The notes beneath the pieces are model-generated. The model was not told the DNA's origin and did no database searches. It worked only from the letters and a program-made list of their open reading frames with translations. From Vibrio furnissii CIP 102972 (GTDB taxonomy: Bacteria > Pseudomonadota > Gammaproteobacteria > Enterobacterales > Vibrionaceae): a DNA stretch of 64,000 nucleotides. Position 1 is the stretch's first letter, and every line of letters starts with the position of its first letter. This document shows positions 34,525 to 44,664 of this stretch, piece by piece. Location: NCBI RefSeq assembly GCF_000176175.1, contig NZ_ACZP01000011.1, forward strand, positions 62,001-126,000, given 5' to 3'. The translations under genes and the position numbers were made by a program.

Positions 34525-35199
34525 GTGATCAAGTTCCAACAAGTCAGTAAAGCCTACCGCGGCGGACGCCAAGCACTACAAAAAGTCGACTTTCATTTGC
34601 GCCGTGGCGAAATGGCCTTTTTAGGCGGTCACTCCGGGGCGGGGAAAAGTACGCTGCTGAAACTCATTTGTGCAATTGAACGTCCGACCGATGGCAAGAT
34701 CAGCTTCAATGGTCACGACATCACGCGAATTCCCGCCAAAGACATTCCTTTTCTGCGCCGCAACATCGGCATCGTGTTCCAAGATCATCGTTTGCTGATG
34801 GATCGCACGGTATTTGAAAATGTGGCGTTGCCGATGCGCATCGAATCGATTTCAGAAAACGACATCAAACGTCGTGTATCGGCAGCACTAGATAAAACCG
34901 GTTTGCTGGACAAAGCCCGCTGTTTGCCCACGCAACTTTCTGGTGGTGAGCAACAGCGAGTCGGCATCGCGCGTGCGGTGGTCAATCGCCCCACACTGCT
35001 GCTGGCTGACGAACCGACCGGAAACCTCGACCCAGAATTGTCGAATCGCATTTTGCGCCTGTTTGAAGAGTTTAACCGGGCGGGCGTGAGTATTTTGCTG
35101 GCGACGCACGACATCAATTTAGTCAACTCGCGTCCGCAGTACCGTCACATGGAACTGAATCAGGGATTTTTGAGTGAGGTCGAAGATTATGGCCATTAA
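34525..35199 (+). CDS. ftsE: FtsE, ABC ATPase of the division complex
   Basis: 224 residues with Walker [10 protein letters not shown], signature [14 protein letters not shown] and Walker [11 protein letters not shown]. With FtsX it drives EnvC/amidase activation at the septum. The start is GTG 34525 with GGGGAAGG upstream. Its end overlaps ftsX by 11 bases. Confidence 0.96.
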   Translation: MIKFQQVSKAYRGGRQALQKVDFHLRRGEMAFLGGHSGAGKSTLLKLICAIERPTDGKISFNGHDITRIPAKDIPFLRRNIGIVFQDHRLLMDRTVFENVALPMRIESISENDIKRRVSAALDKTGLLDKARCLPTQLSGGEQQRVGIARAVVNRPTLLLADEPTGNLDPELSNRILRLFEEFNRAGVSILLATHDINLVNSRPQYRHMELNQGFLSEVEDYGH

Positions 35200-36157
35200 A
35201 CCCAACGCCAAGAAGCCAGCTAAAGCGCGCGACAACAAGCGGGCAAAAACGGACGGCTTCCTCACCATGCACATCAAGCAGGCCAAGGCATCGTTTTCGG
35301 CCTTGTGGCAGCGCCCGCTGGGCAATGTGTTGACGCTGGCGGTGATTTCGATGGCATTGTCTCTGCCGGCCTGCATGTACTTGCTGAGTAAAAATATCGC
35401 GTCGGTGGCCGACAACGTGGCCAGCCCGTCGCAAATCAGTGTGTATATGAAAGAGGGCACGCCGGAGCCGCGGATCATGGTGCTCAAAGACCAGATTGAA
35501 AGTCGCAGCGATGTGGCGGTGGTCGATTACATTTCGCCCCAACAAGGGCTGGACGATTTAAGCCAGTACGCCGGATTTGACCAAGCGATCAGCTTGCTGG
35601 ATGAATATGCACTGCCGGGGGTGTTGGTGATTAGCCCGGGCATTGACGACAAAGAGCAGATCAAAGCGATTGCGCGCGCCATTCAAGGCGAAGAGGACGT
35701 CACCGATGTGCGCCTCGACGAAGATTGGCTGGCGCGGTTGGATGCGATTCGCAACTTGGCCAGTGTGGTGGTGGTGAGTTTATCGCTGCTGATGCTGGCC
35801 TCGGTGTTTCTGATTGTCGGCAACACGCTGCGCTTTAATGTGCAGGCCAATAAAGATGAAATTCAAACCATGAAGCTGATTGGTGCGACCGACAGCTACA
35901 TTCTGCGTCCGTACTTGTATTCGGGCATGTGGTTTGGGTTGTTGGGGGCGTTGGCGGCATGGTTGCTGACGGCACTCATCACGGTGCTACTCAATGGCGC
36001 TGTCGAAGAGTTGGCGAAGTTGTACGACAGCCGTTTTCGTTTGATTGGCCTTGGCTGGGATGAATCACTGTTGCTGCTGATGTTGGGCACATTTTTAGGC
36101 TGCATTGCGGCACGCGTCTCCGCGCGTCGACATTTAAAAGAAATTGAACCTGTGTAA
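35189..36157 (+). CDS. ftsX: FtsX, membrane partner of FtsE
   Basis: 322 residues. A basic cytoplasmic N-terminus is followed by the first helix (about 50-70), a periplasmic domain (to about 195) that in E. coli binds EnvC, then three C-terminal helices. The start is ATG 35189 inside the ftsE end (GAGGT upstream); an upstream GTG would add five residues. Confidence 0.94.
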   Translation: MAIKPNAKKPAKARDNKRAKTDGFLTMHIKQAKASFSALWQRPLGNVLTLAVISMALSLPACMYLLSKNIASVADNVASPSQISVYMKEGTPEPRIMVLKDQIESRSDVAVVDYISPQQGLDDLSQYAGFDQAISLLDEYALPGVLVISPGIDDKEQIKAIARAIQGEEDVTDVRLDEDWLARLDAIRNLASVVVVSLSLLMLASVFLIVGNTLRFNVQANKDEIQTMKLIGATDSYILRPYLYSGMWFGLLGALAAWLLTALITVLLNGAVEELAKLYDSRFRLIGLGWDESLLLLMLGTFLGCIAARVSARRHLKEIEPV

Positions 36158-36161
36158 GCGT

Positions 36162-36179
36162 TGTGGGTCTTAACCCACA
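36162..36179 (+). repeat. Hairpin after ftsX
   Basis: TGTGGGT and ACCCACA pair over four bases just after the ftsX stop. Without a T-run it is at best a weak terminator, so read-through into rpoH is possible. Confidence 0.5.
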
Positions 36180-36321
36180 GTGCTCAATCCGCGTGGCGGC
36201 GTGACTTGTCACCACCGACAGTTTGTGCATAATGACCAATCGAGTCTTGAAACCTGTTCATTTTGGGTTCAAGATTGATGGGTTAAAACTTACTCCAGAT
36301 CAGAGATTGATGAGGATTTGA

Positions 36322-37179
36322 ATGACTAACCAAGCGTATCCAATGGCTCTCGTTTCACAGGACAGCTTAGACAGCTACATCCGTTCAGTGAACAGCTACC
36401 CTATGCTGACCGCTGAAGAAGAGCGTGAAATGGCTGAGCGATTACATTACTCAGGTGATATTGAAGCCGCGAAAGGGTTGATCCTGTCGCACCTTCGATT
36501 TGTTGTTCATGTTGCTCGTGGGTACTCCGGCTACGGTCTGCCAATGGCCGATCTGGTGCAGGAAGGCAATATCGGTTTGATGAAAGCGGTGAAACGCTTC
36601 AACCCAGAGGTGGGTGTACGACTGGTGTCTTTTGCGGTGCACTGGATCAAAGCAGAAATTCACGAGTACGTGCTGCGTAACTGGCGCATCGTGAAAATTG
36701 CCACCACCAAGGCGCAACGTAAGTTGTTCTTCAACCTGCGTAAATCGAAAAAGCGTCTGGGTTGGTTCAATAACGGCGAGGTCGAAACCGTGGCACGCGA
36801 GCTGGGCGTTGAACCGTCCGAAGTGCGTGAAATGGAATCGCGCTTGGCCGCCCAAGATGCGACGTTTGAAATGTCGAACGACGATGACGACAACCCGAAC
36901 GCGTATACCGCGCCGGTGTTGTACTTGGAAGACAAGCAATCGGATTTAGCGGAAAACGTCGAAGCCCAGAACTGGGAAGCGCACACCAACCAACGCTTGG
37001 CGCTTGCGCTGTCGAGTTTGGATGAACGTAGCCAACACATTGTGCGTTCACGTTGGTTAGACGACCAGAAAGCCACGCTGCAAGAGTTGGCTGAAATGTA
37101 CAACGTCTCTGCTGAGCGTATTCGTCAGCTAGAAAAGAATGCGATGAAGAAACTGAAAGACGCGGTTGGCGAATTCTAA
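36322..37179 (+). CDS. rpoH: RpoH, heat-shock sigma factor 32
   Basis: 285 residues. Sigma region 2 ([38 protein letters not shown]) is followed by the RpoH box ([17 protein letters not shown], about 133-149) and region 4 ([27 protein letters not shown]). It directs RNA polymerase to chaperone and protease promoters. It follows ftsX as in E. coli, with 164 bases of promoter region between. Confidence 0.97.
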   Translation: MTNQAYPMALVSQDSLDSYIRSVNSYPMLTAEEEREMAERLHYSGDIEAAKGLILSHLRFVVHVARGYSGYGLPMADLVQEGNIGLMKAVKRFNPEVGVRLVSFAVHWIKAEIHEYVLRNWRIVKIATTKAQRKLFFNLRKSKKRLGWFNNGEVETVARELGVEPSEVREMESRLAAQDATFEMSNDDDDNPNAYTAPVLYLEDKQSDLAENVEAQNWEAHTNQRLALALSSLDERSQHIVRSRWLDDQKATLQELAEMYNVSAERIRQLEKNAMKKLKDAVGEF

Positions 37180-37208
37180 CCACCCTCCGTAAGTCTGACG
37201 TATTGATG

Positions 37209-37240
37209 AAAAACCGAGATCTCTGGATCTCGGTTTTTTT
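37209..37240 (+). terminator. Terminator of rpoH
   Basis: AAAACCGAGATC and GATCTCGGTTTT pair across four bases and lead into a T-run. Confidence 0.93.
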
Positions 37241-37578
37241 ATGCTTGATCGACAGGGGCGATCCGAAGTCAAGTCGCTTCTGTGGATAACTCTGTGAAAA
37301 AATTATTTACTGACTGTCATCAAGCGGGGTAAATCAAGGCTTGAACGCTGTTTTCTATTTGGGGATATGTTTCTCTTTACACACAACTAAATCAGGATCA
37401 TCACAAGATGTTGTGGATCGATTTCAATCAAACCACTTTATCAACGCAATCCACAGAATTATCCACAAATGATGAGAATTTGATCGCTGGTGGATAACCT
37501 TACTCCGCCCGTGTACTTGTTCAGCGTGGGATAGGTTACACTGTGTGCTGTAAAATAATGCCCAAATGAGAACTCAAC
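37241..37578. other. Gene-free stretch with a cluster of DnaA boxes
   Basis: About 340 AT-rich bases. Two perfect DnaA boxes occur: TGTGGATAA at 37281-37289 and TTATCCACA at 37459-37467. Near matches lie at 37412-37420, 37446-37454 and 37489-37497 (8 of 9). No gene is supportable. It also includes the glpE promoter. Confidence 0.7.
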
Positions 37579-37899
37579 ATGGACCAATTTCAGCACATCG
37601 ATGTGGCGGGTGCGCAAGCACTCATCGAACAACACAATGCCCAGCTCGTCGACATTCGTGATCCGCAGTCGTTTGCTGTGGCGCATGCCCAAACGGCATA
37701 TCACCTGACCAATGACACGATCGTCTCTTTCATGGAACAAGTCGAATTTGATCAACCGGTGCTGGTGATGTGTTACCACGGCATCAGCAGCCAAGGCGCG
37801 GCGCAATACCTGGTTAACCAGGGCTTTGAACAGGTGTATAGTGTCGATGGTGGTTTTGAAGCCTGGCATCGTGCCAACCTGCCTGTCGAAGCGAGCTGA
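37579..37899 (+). CDS. glpE: GlpE, thiosulfate sulfurtransferase (rhodanese)
   Basis: 106 residues, a single rhodanese domain with active loop CYHGIS (C65). It transfers sulfur from thiosulfate to cyanide or thiol acceptors in vitro. It is followed three bases later by glpG, the conserved pair; here they lie next to rpoH rather than glpD. Confidence 0.93.
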   Translation: MDQFQHIDVAGAQALIEQHNAQLVDIRDPQSFAVAHAQTAYHLTNDTIVSFMEQVEFDQPVLVMCYHGISSQGAAQYLVNQGFEQVYSVDGGFEAWHRANLPVEAS

Positions 37900-37902
37900 C
37901 TT

Positions 37903-38748
37903 ATGATTAGACTGATTGCCCTGAATAACCCGCGCGTGGCGCAAGCCTTCATCGATTACATGGCCTCGCGCCAGATTGAAATTCAGATGATGCCGGAAGG
38001 GGGGAATCAGTTTGCGTTGTGGTTGGTCGACGATCAGCACCAAGTGGAAGCGGAAGCGGAATTAAAGCAGTTTTTGCACCATCCACATGATGCTAAATAT
38101 CAGGCCGCGTCGTGGACGATGGCCGAATCCCGTCAATCTCAATTCCATTACCGTTCGCCCAGCATGATGGCGATGGTGCGCGCGAAAGCGGGCCCGTTGA
38201 CCCTGTTGGTGATGGCGGTGTGCGCGGTGATCTTCGTGCTGGCCTATGTGGGGTTGGGCAATCAGATTTTTGGCGCGCTGCACTTTCCGGCGCACGCGGG
38301 CCAGCAATGGCAGCTATGGCGTTGGTTTACGCATGCGCTGCTGCATTTCTCGGTGATCCACATTGTGTTCAACCTGTTGTGGTGGTGGCAACTGGGGGGC
38401 GACATCGAAAAGCGCCTCGGCAGTGGCAAGTTACTGCAAGTGTTTTTGATCTCGGCTGCGCTGTCGGGCGCTGGCCAATATTGGGTCGAAGGGGCCAATT
38501 TTGGTGGTCTGTCGGGTGTGGTGTATGCGCTGGTCGGCTACCTGTGGATGCTTGGTGCGCGCGCGCCGCATGTGGGCCTTGGCATGCCCAAACCGCTGAT
38601 CGGTTTCATGCTGGTTTGGTTGGTGTTGGGGTATGTGCAACCCTTTATGGCGATTGCCAATACGGCGCACTTAGCAGGATTGGTGACCGGCGTGGTGCTC
38701 GGTTTGCATGATGCCGGACGTTTTCAGTCCAAAACTGCGCAGGACTAA
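37903..38748 (+). CDS. glpG: GlpG, rhomboid intramembrane protease
   Basis: 281 residues: an N-terminal cytoplasmic domain (1-85) and six helices. The catalytic serine is S204 in GLSGVVYA and the histidine H256 in NTAHLAG, and the HxxxN region HIVFNLLWWW is intact. It cleaves membrane proteins inside the bilayer. It is co-transcribed with glpE. Confidence 0.95.
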   Translation: MIRLIALNNPRVAQAFIDYMASRQIEIQMMPEGGNQFALWLVDDQHQVEAEAELKQFLHHPHDAKYQAASWTMAESRQSQFHYRSPSMMAMVRAKAGPLTLLVMAVCAVIFVLAYVGLGNQIFGALHFPAHAGQQWQLWRWFTHALLHFSVIHIVFNLLWWWQLGGDIEKRLGSGKLLQVFLISAALSGAGQYWVEGANFGGLSGVVYALVGYLWMLGARAPHVGLGMPKPLIGFMLVWLVLGYVQPFMAIANTAHLAGLVTGVVLGLHDAGRFQSKTAQD

Positions 38749-38754
38749 CGCATC

Positions 38755-38782
38755 AAAAAAGCGGCTGATGAGCCGCTTTTTT
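38755..38782. terminator. Bidirectional terminator after glpG
   Basis: AAAAAAGCGGCT and AGCCGCTTTTTT pair across four bases. It also serves the converging FliL-like gene. Confidence 0.93.
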
Positions 38783-38813
38783 GTATCGCTGTCGCACCGA
38801 TGGGGCGTGGTGC

Positions 38814-39221
38814 TTACTGATAAATGTACTTGGTGAACAGTAAGTCTGCGATGACGCGTCGCCCGGTTTCTGTCAGCAGAATATTATTGAGCTGCTCGAC
38901 CAAGGTTTTGCGTAAATCTTCGCGTCCGGCCAACGACTTGATGGTGTCTTCCGTCTGTTTGCCGAGCAATTCGACCACCGCATCACGAATCAGTGGCTGA
39001 TGCGTTTCAATCAAGGGCAGGTCTGTGCTGCTGGCCACCATAATGTCGATACGTACCTGAATGTAGCCGAGCTTTTTGCCTTTGGTATAAAAGTTGGTGG
39101 TCAGATCGGGTTCTAGGGTGAAATAGGCAAACTTCGGTGCTTCGTTTTCCTCGGCATGAGCCACGCACGGAAGAAGCAAGCCGAGAGCCAGCATTGTTTG
39201 GACTAGATAACGTTTAAGCAT
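38814..39221 (-). CDS. FliL-like exported protein
   Basis: 135 residues with a signal peptide (about 1-23, cleaved after VAHA). The FTLEPDLTTNFY... segment and the C-terminal FTKYIYQ end match the FliL family. True FliL is membrane-anchored in flagellar operons. This isolated version lies beside ubiC and is a periplasmic relative; a flagellar role is not shown. Confidence 0.8.
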   Translation of the reverse strand: MLKRYLVQTMLALGLLLPCVAHAEENEAPKFAYFTLEPDLTTNFYTKGKKLGYIQVRIDIMVASSTDLPLIETHQPLIRDAVVELLGKQTEDTIKSLAGREDLRKTLVEQLNNILLTETGRRVIADLLFTKYIYQ

Positions 39222-39387
39222 ATTTCTGTCAATTCTTTCTACGGTTCACGATACTCGAAACGCCCGAGTCTTGTTACAATAGCGCATCTAATTGTAAACA
39301 AAATGCTTGATAGGGTTCGAAAGTTCAGGGATGTCTCCCCAGTTGGGCCTTATTGTATGACGATCAAACGTCATATTGAATACTAGT

Positions 39388-39927
39388 ATGAATCAAACAA
39401 CTTCGCTTTATTTGACGGCTTTGCGCCAGGTCACATGGCAGCAGCCAGACCATTTCCGGTATCCTGATGAAAACGCCAAAATTTGGTTGTTAGAGCAGGG
39501 CTCATTATCACATTTGATGGCACAACATTGTCAGCATTTTCGTGTCAATTTGTTGCGTAACCAAGTGATGAGTCACGACGCGCTTCAGGCGGATGAAATT
39601 GGTCTATTGGCACACGAAGATTGCCTCTTACGTCAGGTGGTTCTATTGGGAGATGAGGTGCCTTGGGTGTTAGGCAGCACATTGATTCCACGCTCTTCAC
39701 TGCAGGATCAATCCCACGATTTCACCCAACAAGGCGAGATTCCGCTGGGCTTGACGGTGTTTAGCTCTGACAATGCGAAACGTGACGCTTTGCAGGTTGG
39801 CTGGGCGCACACCGCGCACGGCCCGCTGATGGCACGCCGCTCCCGCTTGTGGATGAACGACAAACCCATGTTGGTGGCAGAACTGTTTCTGCCAGACTCA
39901 CTGATTTACTCTAAGGAGAGAGTGTAG
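39388..39927 (+). CDS. ubiC: UbiC, chorismate lyase
   Basis: 179 residues. It splits chorismate into 4-hydroxybenzoate and pyruvate, the first step to ubiquinone. CLLRQVVL and the RRSRLWM...VAELFLP region carry the expected substrate-binding Arg and Glu. The start is ATG 39388; TTG 39376 is in frame. The stop abuts the ubiA start with no gap. Confidence 0.92.
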   Translation: MNQTTSLYLTALRQVTWQQPDHFRYPDENAKIWLLEQGSLSHLMAQHCQHFRVNLLRNQVMSHDALQADEIGLLAHEDCLLRQVVLLGDEVPWVLGSTLIPRSSLQDQSHDFTQQGEIPLGLTVFSSDNAKRDALQVGWAHTAHGPLMARRSRLWMNDKPMLVAELFLPDSLIYSKERV

Positions 39928-40782
39928 ATGAATACTGCAAAAGCCCGCGCCTATTGGCAGTTAACGCGCATGGATCGTCCGATTGGCTCATTGCTGCTGT
40001 TGTGGCCGACCATTTGGGCATTGATTTTAGCCGCGCGAGGCATGCCGGATTTCAACGTGTTGGTGGTGTTTGTGATTGGGGTATTTGCCATGCGTTCGGC
40101 GGGGTGCGTGATCAATGATTTTGCCGATCGCAAAGTCGACGGCCACGTCAAACGGACCGCGCAGCGTCCGCTGCCTGCGGGCAAAGTGACGGCGCGTGAA
40201 GCCTTTACGCTGTTTGTGCTGCTGTCGCTGCTGTCGTTTCTCTTGGTGCTGACCATGAACCCGCTGACGATCAAACTGTCGTTTGCCGGGCTGATTCTGG
40301 CGTTCATCTACCCGTTTATGAAGCGCTATACGCACCTGCCACAATTCTTTCTTGGCTTGGCGTTTAGCTGGTCGATTCCGATGGCGTGGGCGGCGCAATC
40401 GGGTGAATTGCCGTTGGTGGCGTGGTATCTGTTTGTGATCAACGTGCTGTGGACGGTGGCCTACGACACGCAATACGCCATGGTCGACCGTGATGACGAT
40501 CTGCTGATCGGGGTGAAATCGACCGCGATTCTGTTTGGCCGCTTCGATAAACTGATCATCGGTGTGTTGCAACTGCTGACCATCGCGATGCTGATTGCGC
40601 TTGGGTACAGCTTCCAACTGGGCGCCAGTTATTACTGGGGATTGTTGGCGGCCAGCGGTTTGTTTGTGTATCAACAGCATCTGATTCGCCATCGCGATCG
40701 CATGCCGTGTTTTCAGGCGTTCCTCAACAACAACTACGTCGGGATGGCGATCGCTTTGGGGATGTTTATCTCTTTCCTCTAA
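39928..40782 (+). CDS. ubiA: UbiA, 4-hydroxybenzoate polyprenyltransferase
   Basis: 284 residues with about eight helices. Two Asp-rich metal motifs are present: NDFADRKVD (near 68) and [12 protein letters not shown] (near 183-192). It attaches the octaprenyl chain to 4-hydroxybenzoate in the membrane, the step after UbiC. AAGGAGAG in the ubiC end is its ribosome site. Confidence 0.96.
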   Translation: MNTAKARAYWQLTRMDRPIGSLLLLWPTIWALILAARGMPDFNVLVVFVIGVFAMRSAGCVINDFADRKVDGHVKRTAQRPLPAGKVTAREAFTLFVLLSLLSFLLVLTMNPLTIKLSFAGLILAFIYPFMKRYTHLPQFFLGLAFSWSIPMAWAAQSGELPLVAWYLFVINVLWTVAYDTQYAMVDRDDDLLIGVKSTAILFGRFDKLIIGVLQLLTIAMLIALGYSFQLGASYYWGLLAASGLFVYQQHLIRHRDRMPCFQAFLNNNYVGMAIALGMFISFL

Positions 40783-40826
40783 GCGTGGCCGCGGTGTTTG
40801 GTATCGACGTGACTCACGTATGAGCA

Positions 40827-40857
40827 AGAAAAAAGGCATCCCGCGGGATGCCTTTTG
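40827..40857. terminator. Bidirectional terminator between ubiA and plsB
   Basis: AAAAGGCATCCC and GGGATGCCTTTT pair over GC. It stops ubiA (+) and plsB (-). Confidence 0.9.
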
Positions 40858-40872
40858 TGTGTCTGCGGGGAA

Positions 40873-43296
40873 TTATTCCACCTGACAGATACTTTCCTGA
40901 ATGGTCAGGCGCACTTCAGGGTAAAGCATGGTGTAGAGCATGCGCGAGAAGTGCTTGGTCTGGTCGAGGTGGCAGTTGCCATCGCTGTCGAGGTAACCTT
41001 GCTGTTTGAGCGTGACAAACATCGATGAGAACACGCCTTTGTCGAAAAACTCGGGGGCGTTGATGCCGTGCAGTCGACCCAGACGCTGCGCAATTTCTTG
41101 GCTCTTGCTTTCCAGATCGGATTTACCCAGCTCAGGATTAGCCACCAACAGGTTGAGTGTGATCGCGTAGCGTTGCAGCGTTTCAGAGATGGTACGACCC
41201 AGCAGCATCAGCACCTGTGTCTGCGCTTGGTTGATGGTGGCAATGCCATCGTCCAGCGTGACCAATTGTTGGCGTTGCAGCTCGGCGAGATAATGCATCA
41301 CCACCTCATCGAGTTGCGTTTCATCATGGCTGAGGAACAGCTCTTGTTTGAGGAACGGGTACACCTTCGCAACACAGGTCTGAATCTGTTCCACCGGCAT
41401 TTGTTGCTGACGGATCAGCATCTGCGCAATCAGTGATGGCAGCGCCAGCAGGTGAATGATGTTGTTGCGATAGTAGGTCATCAGAATCGATTGATTGCGA
41501 TCGAGCGAAATGATGTCGCCCATGGTGTCGGTTTCCACCACAAACTTATCCAGAGATTCGGCGTGTTGCACCAAACTTTCCGCGCTGTCGCTTGGCACGG
41601 TATAGGTGTTGGAATAGGGCACGTTGCGCAGCAATTGCAGGTAGCAATCGATCTGCTTCACCAGATTGTCACGGGCCAGCGCGCGTTGACGCGATGCCAA
41701 AAGCGCCGTCGCACATAGGGTCATGGCATTGGCGGCGGCCGCATCGTTAATGTGCGTCATCATCTTCGTTGCGAGCTTGTTCACCACCGGTGTCATCCAC
41801 TGGGGTTTGCTGGCGCCCATGGCATCGATGTCTTGCGTCCACTCGGGCACTTGCTCATTCAAGAACTGGTTCAATGGAATCGGCTCACCAAAGTTCACGT
41901 AGCCTTGACCGAAGTTGCGCAGTTTACGAATGGTGCGCAGCACCAGGCTGGCATTCTCTTTCTCTTTGCGTTTACCGCGCAGCTCTTTGGCGTAAGTGCC
42001 CACTTCCATCACATGTTCATAGCCGATGTACACGGGCACCAGCGTGACCGGGCGGTTGAGACCGCGCAACATGGCTTGAATGGTCATCGCCAGCATGCCG
42101 GTTTTGGCTTGCAGCAGGCGACCTGTGCGTGAGCGGCCCCCTTCACTGAAGTACTCCACCGAGTAGCCTTTGGCAAACAGCTCAGCCAGATACTCGCGGA
42201 AGATGGTCGAATAGAGTTTGTTGCCTTTAAAGCTGCGACGAATAAAGAATGCGCCACCACGGCGGAAAATCGGTCCGGCCGGGAAGAAGTTGAGGTTAAT
42301 GCCTGCCGCAATGTGCGGGGGCACCATGCCTTCGTGATACAACACGTACGACAGCAACAGGTAATCCATGTGGCTGCGATGACAGGGCACATACACAATC
42401 TCGTGACCATCTTGTGCCAGACGGCGCACCGTCGCGGCGTTATTGATGTTCAAGCCTTGATAGATACGGTTCCACAACCAACCCAGAATGCGATCGCCTT
42501 TGCGCACCAACGAGTAAGAGAAGTCTGCGGCGATTTCATCAAGCATGTCGTGCGCTTCTTTGCGCGCTTTCTCCAGCGAGATGTTCTTCGCGGCCGCTTC
42601 ATCAGCAATCGCTTTTTCGATCGCTGGGGAGTTCATCAAGCGTTGGAACAACTGGTGGCGTTGTGGCAGGTTTGGCCCAGACGCCGCCAGCTTCTGACGT
42701 GAGAAGTGAATGCGCGCCACACGTGCCAGCTTGTGAGCAATCGAGGCATCGGTGCCGTGCGAGTCGGCCATATAACGCAGCGAGACCACGGGGCTAAAGC
42801 GCACCAAACAGTCCCGTCCGGCGGCAAAGACCGCTTTGGCTTTTTGCGGGCCATTCAAGGCTTGCAAATATGGACGTTCCCGACCTTCTTTGCCCGGTTT
42901 GCGTCCCCACAGGACGGTGGCAGGAATGACCTGCACATCCAACTCCGAATCTTCTTGATGCAGGCTGAGCATTTCGCTGAATGTGGCGATAGAATCGGTC
43001 GGCACCTGATTGTCATCTTGCAGCAGCGTGGGGCGCGACGAGATGAACACGTAACGTTTCAGCGTGTGACCATGAATGGTCAGCGGTTCTAACGGATCCG
43101 GCAGGCCGGCTTGTAACGCATGCGTTTGCAGCGTCAACAGGTCGACATTGGAGCGAAAGGGTAGTGCATAGACGATCGGCTTGTTAATATCAATCTCGAG
43201 ATCATCGATCGGATTGGATGGAATGACCGTACCTTTTACCAGAACAGACAGTGGTAATTTCAACAAGGAACGCGAAAATGAGTGTCCAGAAGACAT
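40873..43296 (-). CDS. plsB: PlsB, glycerol-3-phosphate acyltransferase
   Basis: 807 residues, full length. The HX4D catalytic motif is HRSHMD at 306-311, followed by the GAFFIRRSF and [11 protein letters not shown] blocks and VPVYIGYE. It acylates glycerol-3-phosphate at sn-1, the first step of phospholipid synthesis at the inner membrane. It is divergent from dgkA, which recycles diacylglycerol. Confidence 0.97.
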   Translation of the reverse strand: MSSGHSFSRSLLKLPLSVLVKGTVIPSNPIDDLEIDINKPIVYALPFRSNVDLLTLQTHALQAGLPDPLEPLTIHGHTLKRYVFISSRPTLLQDDNQVPTDSIATFSEMLSLHQEDSELDVQVIPATVLWGRKPGKEGRERPYLQALNGPQKAKAVFAAGRDCLVRFSPVVSLRYMADSHGTDASIAHKLARVARIHFSRQKLAASGPNLPQRHQLFQRLMNSPAIEKAIADEAAAKNISLEKARKEAHDMLDEIAADFSYSLVRKGDRILGWLWNRIYQGLNINNAATVRRLAQDGHEIVYVPCHRSHMDYLLLSYVLYHEGMVPPHIAAGINLNFFPAGPIFRRGGAFFIRRSFKGNKLYSTIFREYLAELFAKGYSVEYFSEGGRSRTGRLLQAKTGMLAMTIQAMLRGLNRPVTLVPVYIGYEHVMEVGTYAKELRGKRKEKENASLVLRTIRKLRNFGQGYVNFGEPIPLNQFLNEQVPEWTQDIDAMGASKPQWMTPVVNKLATKMMTHINDAAAANAMTLCATALLASRQRALARDNLVKQIDCYLQLLRNVPYSNTYTVPSDSAESLVQHAESLDKFVVETDTMGDIISLDRNQSILMTYYRNNIIHLLALPSLIAQMLIRQQQMPVEQIQTCVAKVYPFLKQELFLSHDETQLDEVVMHYLAELQRQQLVTLDDGIATINQAQTQVLMLLGRTISETLQRYAITLNLLVANPELGKSDLESKSQEIAQRLGRLHGINAPEFFDKGVFSSMFVTLKQQGYLDSDGNCHLDQTKHFSRMLYTMLYPEVRLTIQESICQVE

Positions 43297-43499
43297 AAGA
43301 GTTCAAGGCCTCAAGAATACATACAGAAACTGACGTGCAGCGTGTTTTTCATAAGAAACAGAGAGCATGAAAAATGCGATACACGTCAATCGGTGTCTTT
43401 TTTTGAGCAGCAAGCATACCAGAAACTGGTCGAACCTTTTAATTTTAATGATTACCAAAGCGTCATTTCTGCGTGAAATGTCCAGAACGGGAAACACAC

Positions 43500-43862
43500 G
43501 TGCAGCAAAAAAATCCTCAAGGAATTAAACGCGTCATCAAAGCGACACGCTATTCATACCAAGGCCTGTGTGCGGCATTAAAACACGAAGCCGCTTTTCG
43601 CGAAGAAGCCATTCTCGCCGGTGTGCTCATTCCATTGGCGGTGTGGCTGGATGTCACGCAATTAGAACGCATGCTGATGATTGGCACCGTGCTGTTGGTG
43701 ATGGTGGTGGAGCTGCTCAACAGTGCTGTGGAAGCGGTGGTGGATCGCATTGGTTCAGAGCAACACGAATTGGCGGGGCGCGCCAAAGACATGGGCTCGG
43801 CGGCGGTGTTTGTCGCCATGGCTATTTGCGGCTACGTGTGGGTCGAGGCTCTGTTTATCTAA
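43500..43862 (+). CDS. dgkA: DgkA, diacylglycerol kinase
   Basis: 120 residues with three membrane helices and a surface helix. The EEAILAGV and VELLNSAVEAVVDRIG signature holds the catalytic Glu/Asn. It phosphorylates diacylglycerol to phosphatidic acid. I use GTG 43500, preceded by GGGAA, giving QQKNPQG; this fits the family length (122). GTG 43473 is an alternative. Confidence 0.93.
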   Translation: MQQKNPQGIKRVIKATRYSYQGLCAALKHEAAFREEAILAGVLIPLAVWLDVTQLERMLMIGTVLLVMVVELLNSAVEAVVDRIGSEQHELAGRAKDMGSAAVFVAMAICGYVWVEALFI

Positions 43863-43908
43863 CCCGTTGATATAAAAAACGAGCAATTGGTTTGCATTTC
43901 ACCAAATA

Positions 43909-43944
43909 CTGGATATACTCACAGGCAACTGTATAAAAAGACAG
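43909..43944 (+). promoter_or_regulatory. Two LexA (SOS) boxes before lexA
   Basis: CTGG-N8-ACAG lies at 43909-43924 and CTGT-N8-ACAG (perfect core) at 43929-43944, 20 bases apart, as at E. coli lexA. LexA represses its own gene here. Confidence 0.93.
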
Positions 43945-43951
43945 GTGACTT

Positions 43952-44578
43952 ATGAAGCCGTTGACGCCACGCCAACAAGAAGTGTTCGATCTGATTCGAA
44001 GCAAGATCGATGAAACCGGAATGCCACCCACTCGTGCTGAAATTGCACGTGAGCTGGGTTTCCGTTCTGCCAATGCGGCGGAAGAGCATTTGAAAGCTCT
44101 GGCACGTAAACAAGTGATTGAAATCGTACCGGGTGCCTCTCGTGGGATTCGTATTCTGGTGGAAGCGGCGAACGACAACGCAGACGATGCAGGCTTGCCC
44201 CTGATTGGTCGTGTGGCGGCGGGTGAACCGATTCTCGCTCAAGAGCATGTCGAAGCGCACTATCAGGTTGATCCGGGCATGTTCCGCCCACAAGCGGATT
44301 TCCTACTGCGCGTTCATGGCGAGAGTATGAAAAATATCGGCATCATGGATGGCGATTTGCTGGCGGTGCACAAAACCCAAGATGTGCACAACGGCCAAGT
44401 GGTCGTGGCCCGCGTGGAAGATGACGTCACCGTAAAACGTTTGGAACGCAAAGGCGCGAAAGTGCTGTTGCATGCTGAAAATGAAGCGTTTTCACCGATC
44501 GAAGTGGATCTCACTTGTCAGGATCTGACCATCGAAGGCATTGCGGTTGGCATCATTCGCAATACTGACTGGATGTAG
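43952..44578 (+). CDS. lexA: LexA, SOS repressor
   Basis: 208 residues: a winged-helix DNA-binding domain (1-70), then the S24 latent protease domain. The self-cleavage Ala-Gly is in GRVAAGEP, the serine in [10 protein letters not shown] and the lysine in DDVTVKRLE. RecA filaments trigger cleavage and release of SOS genes. Two SOS boxes lie upstream. Confidence 0.97.
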   Translation: MKPLTPRQQEVFDLIRSKIDETGMPPTRAEIARELGFRSANAAEEHLKALARKQVIEIVPGASRGIRILVEAANDNADDAGLPLIGRVAAGEPILAQEHVEAHYQVDPGMFRPQADFLLRVHGESMKNIGIMDGDLLAVHKTQDVHNGQVVVARVEDDVTVKRLERKGAKVLLHAENEAFSPIEVDLTCQDLTIEGIAVGIIRNTDWM

Positions 44579-44586
44579 GATTTTCC

Positions 44587-44634
44587 TGAGAGTCATTCTC
44601 AATAACTTGTCAATCTAATTGATATTCATTATCA
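44587..44634. promoter_or_regulatory. Two Fur-like boxes before the methyltransferase gene
   Basis: TGAGAGTCATTCTCA (44587-44601) and TGATATTCATTATCA (44620-44634) fit the Fur 7-1-7 pattern TGATAAT-n-ATTATCA; the second differs from it at one base of 14. This predicts iron-dependent repression of the next gene. Confidence 0.7.
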
Positions 44635-44664
44635 TCTTCTTTGTGCGATGTAAGGAAGATGATA

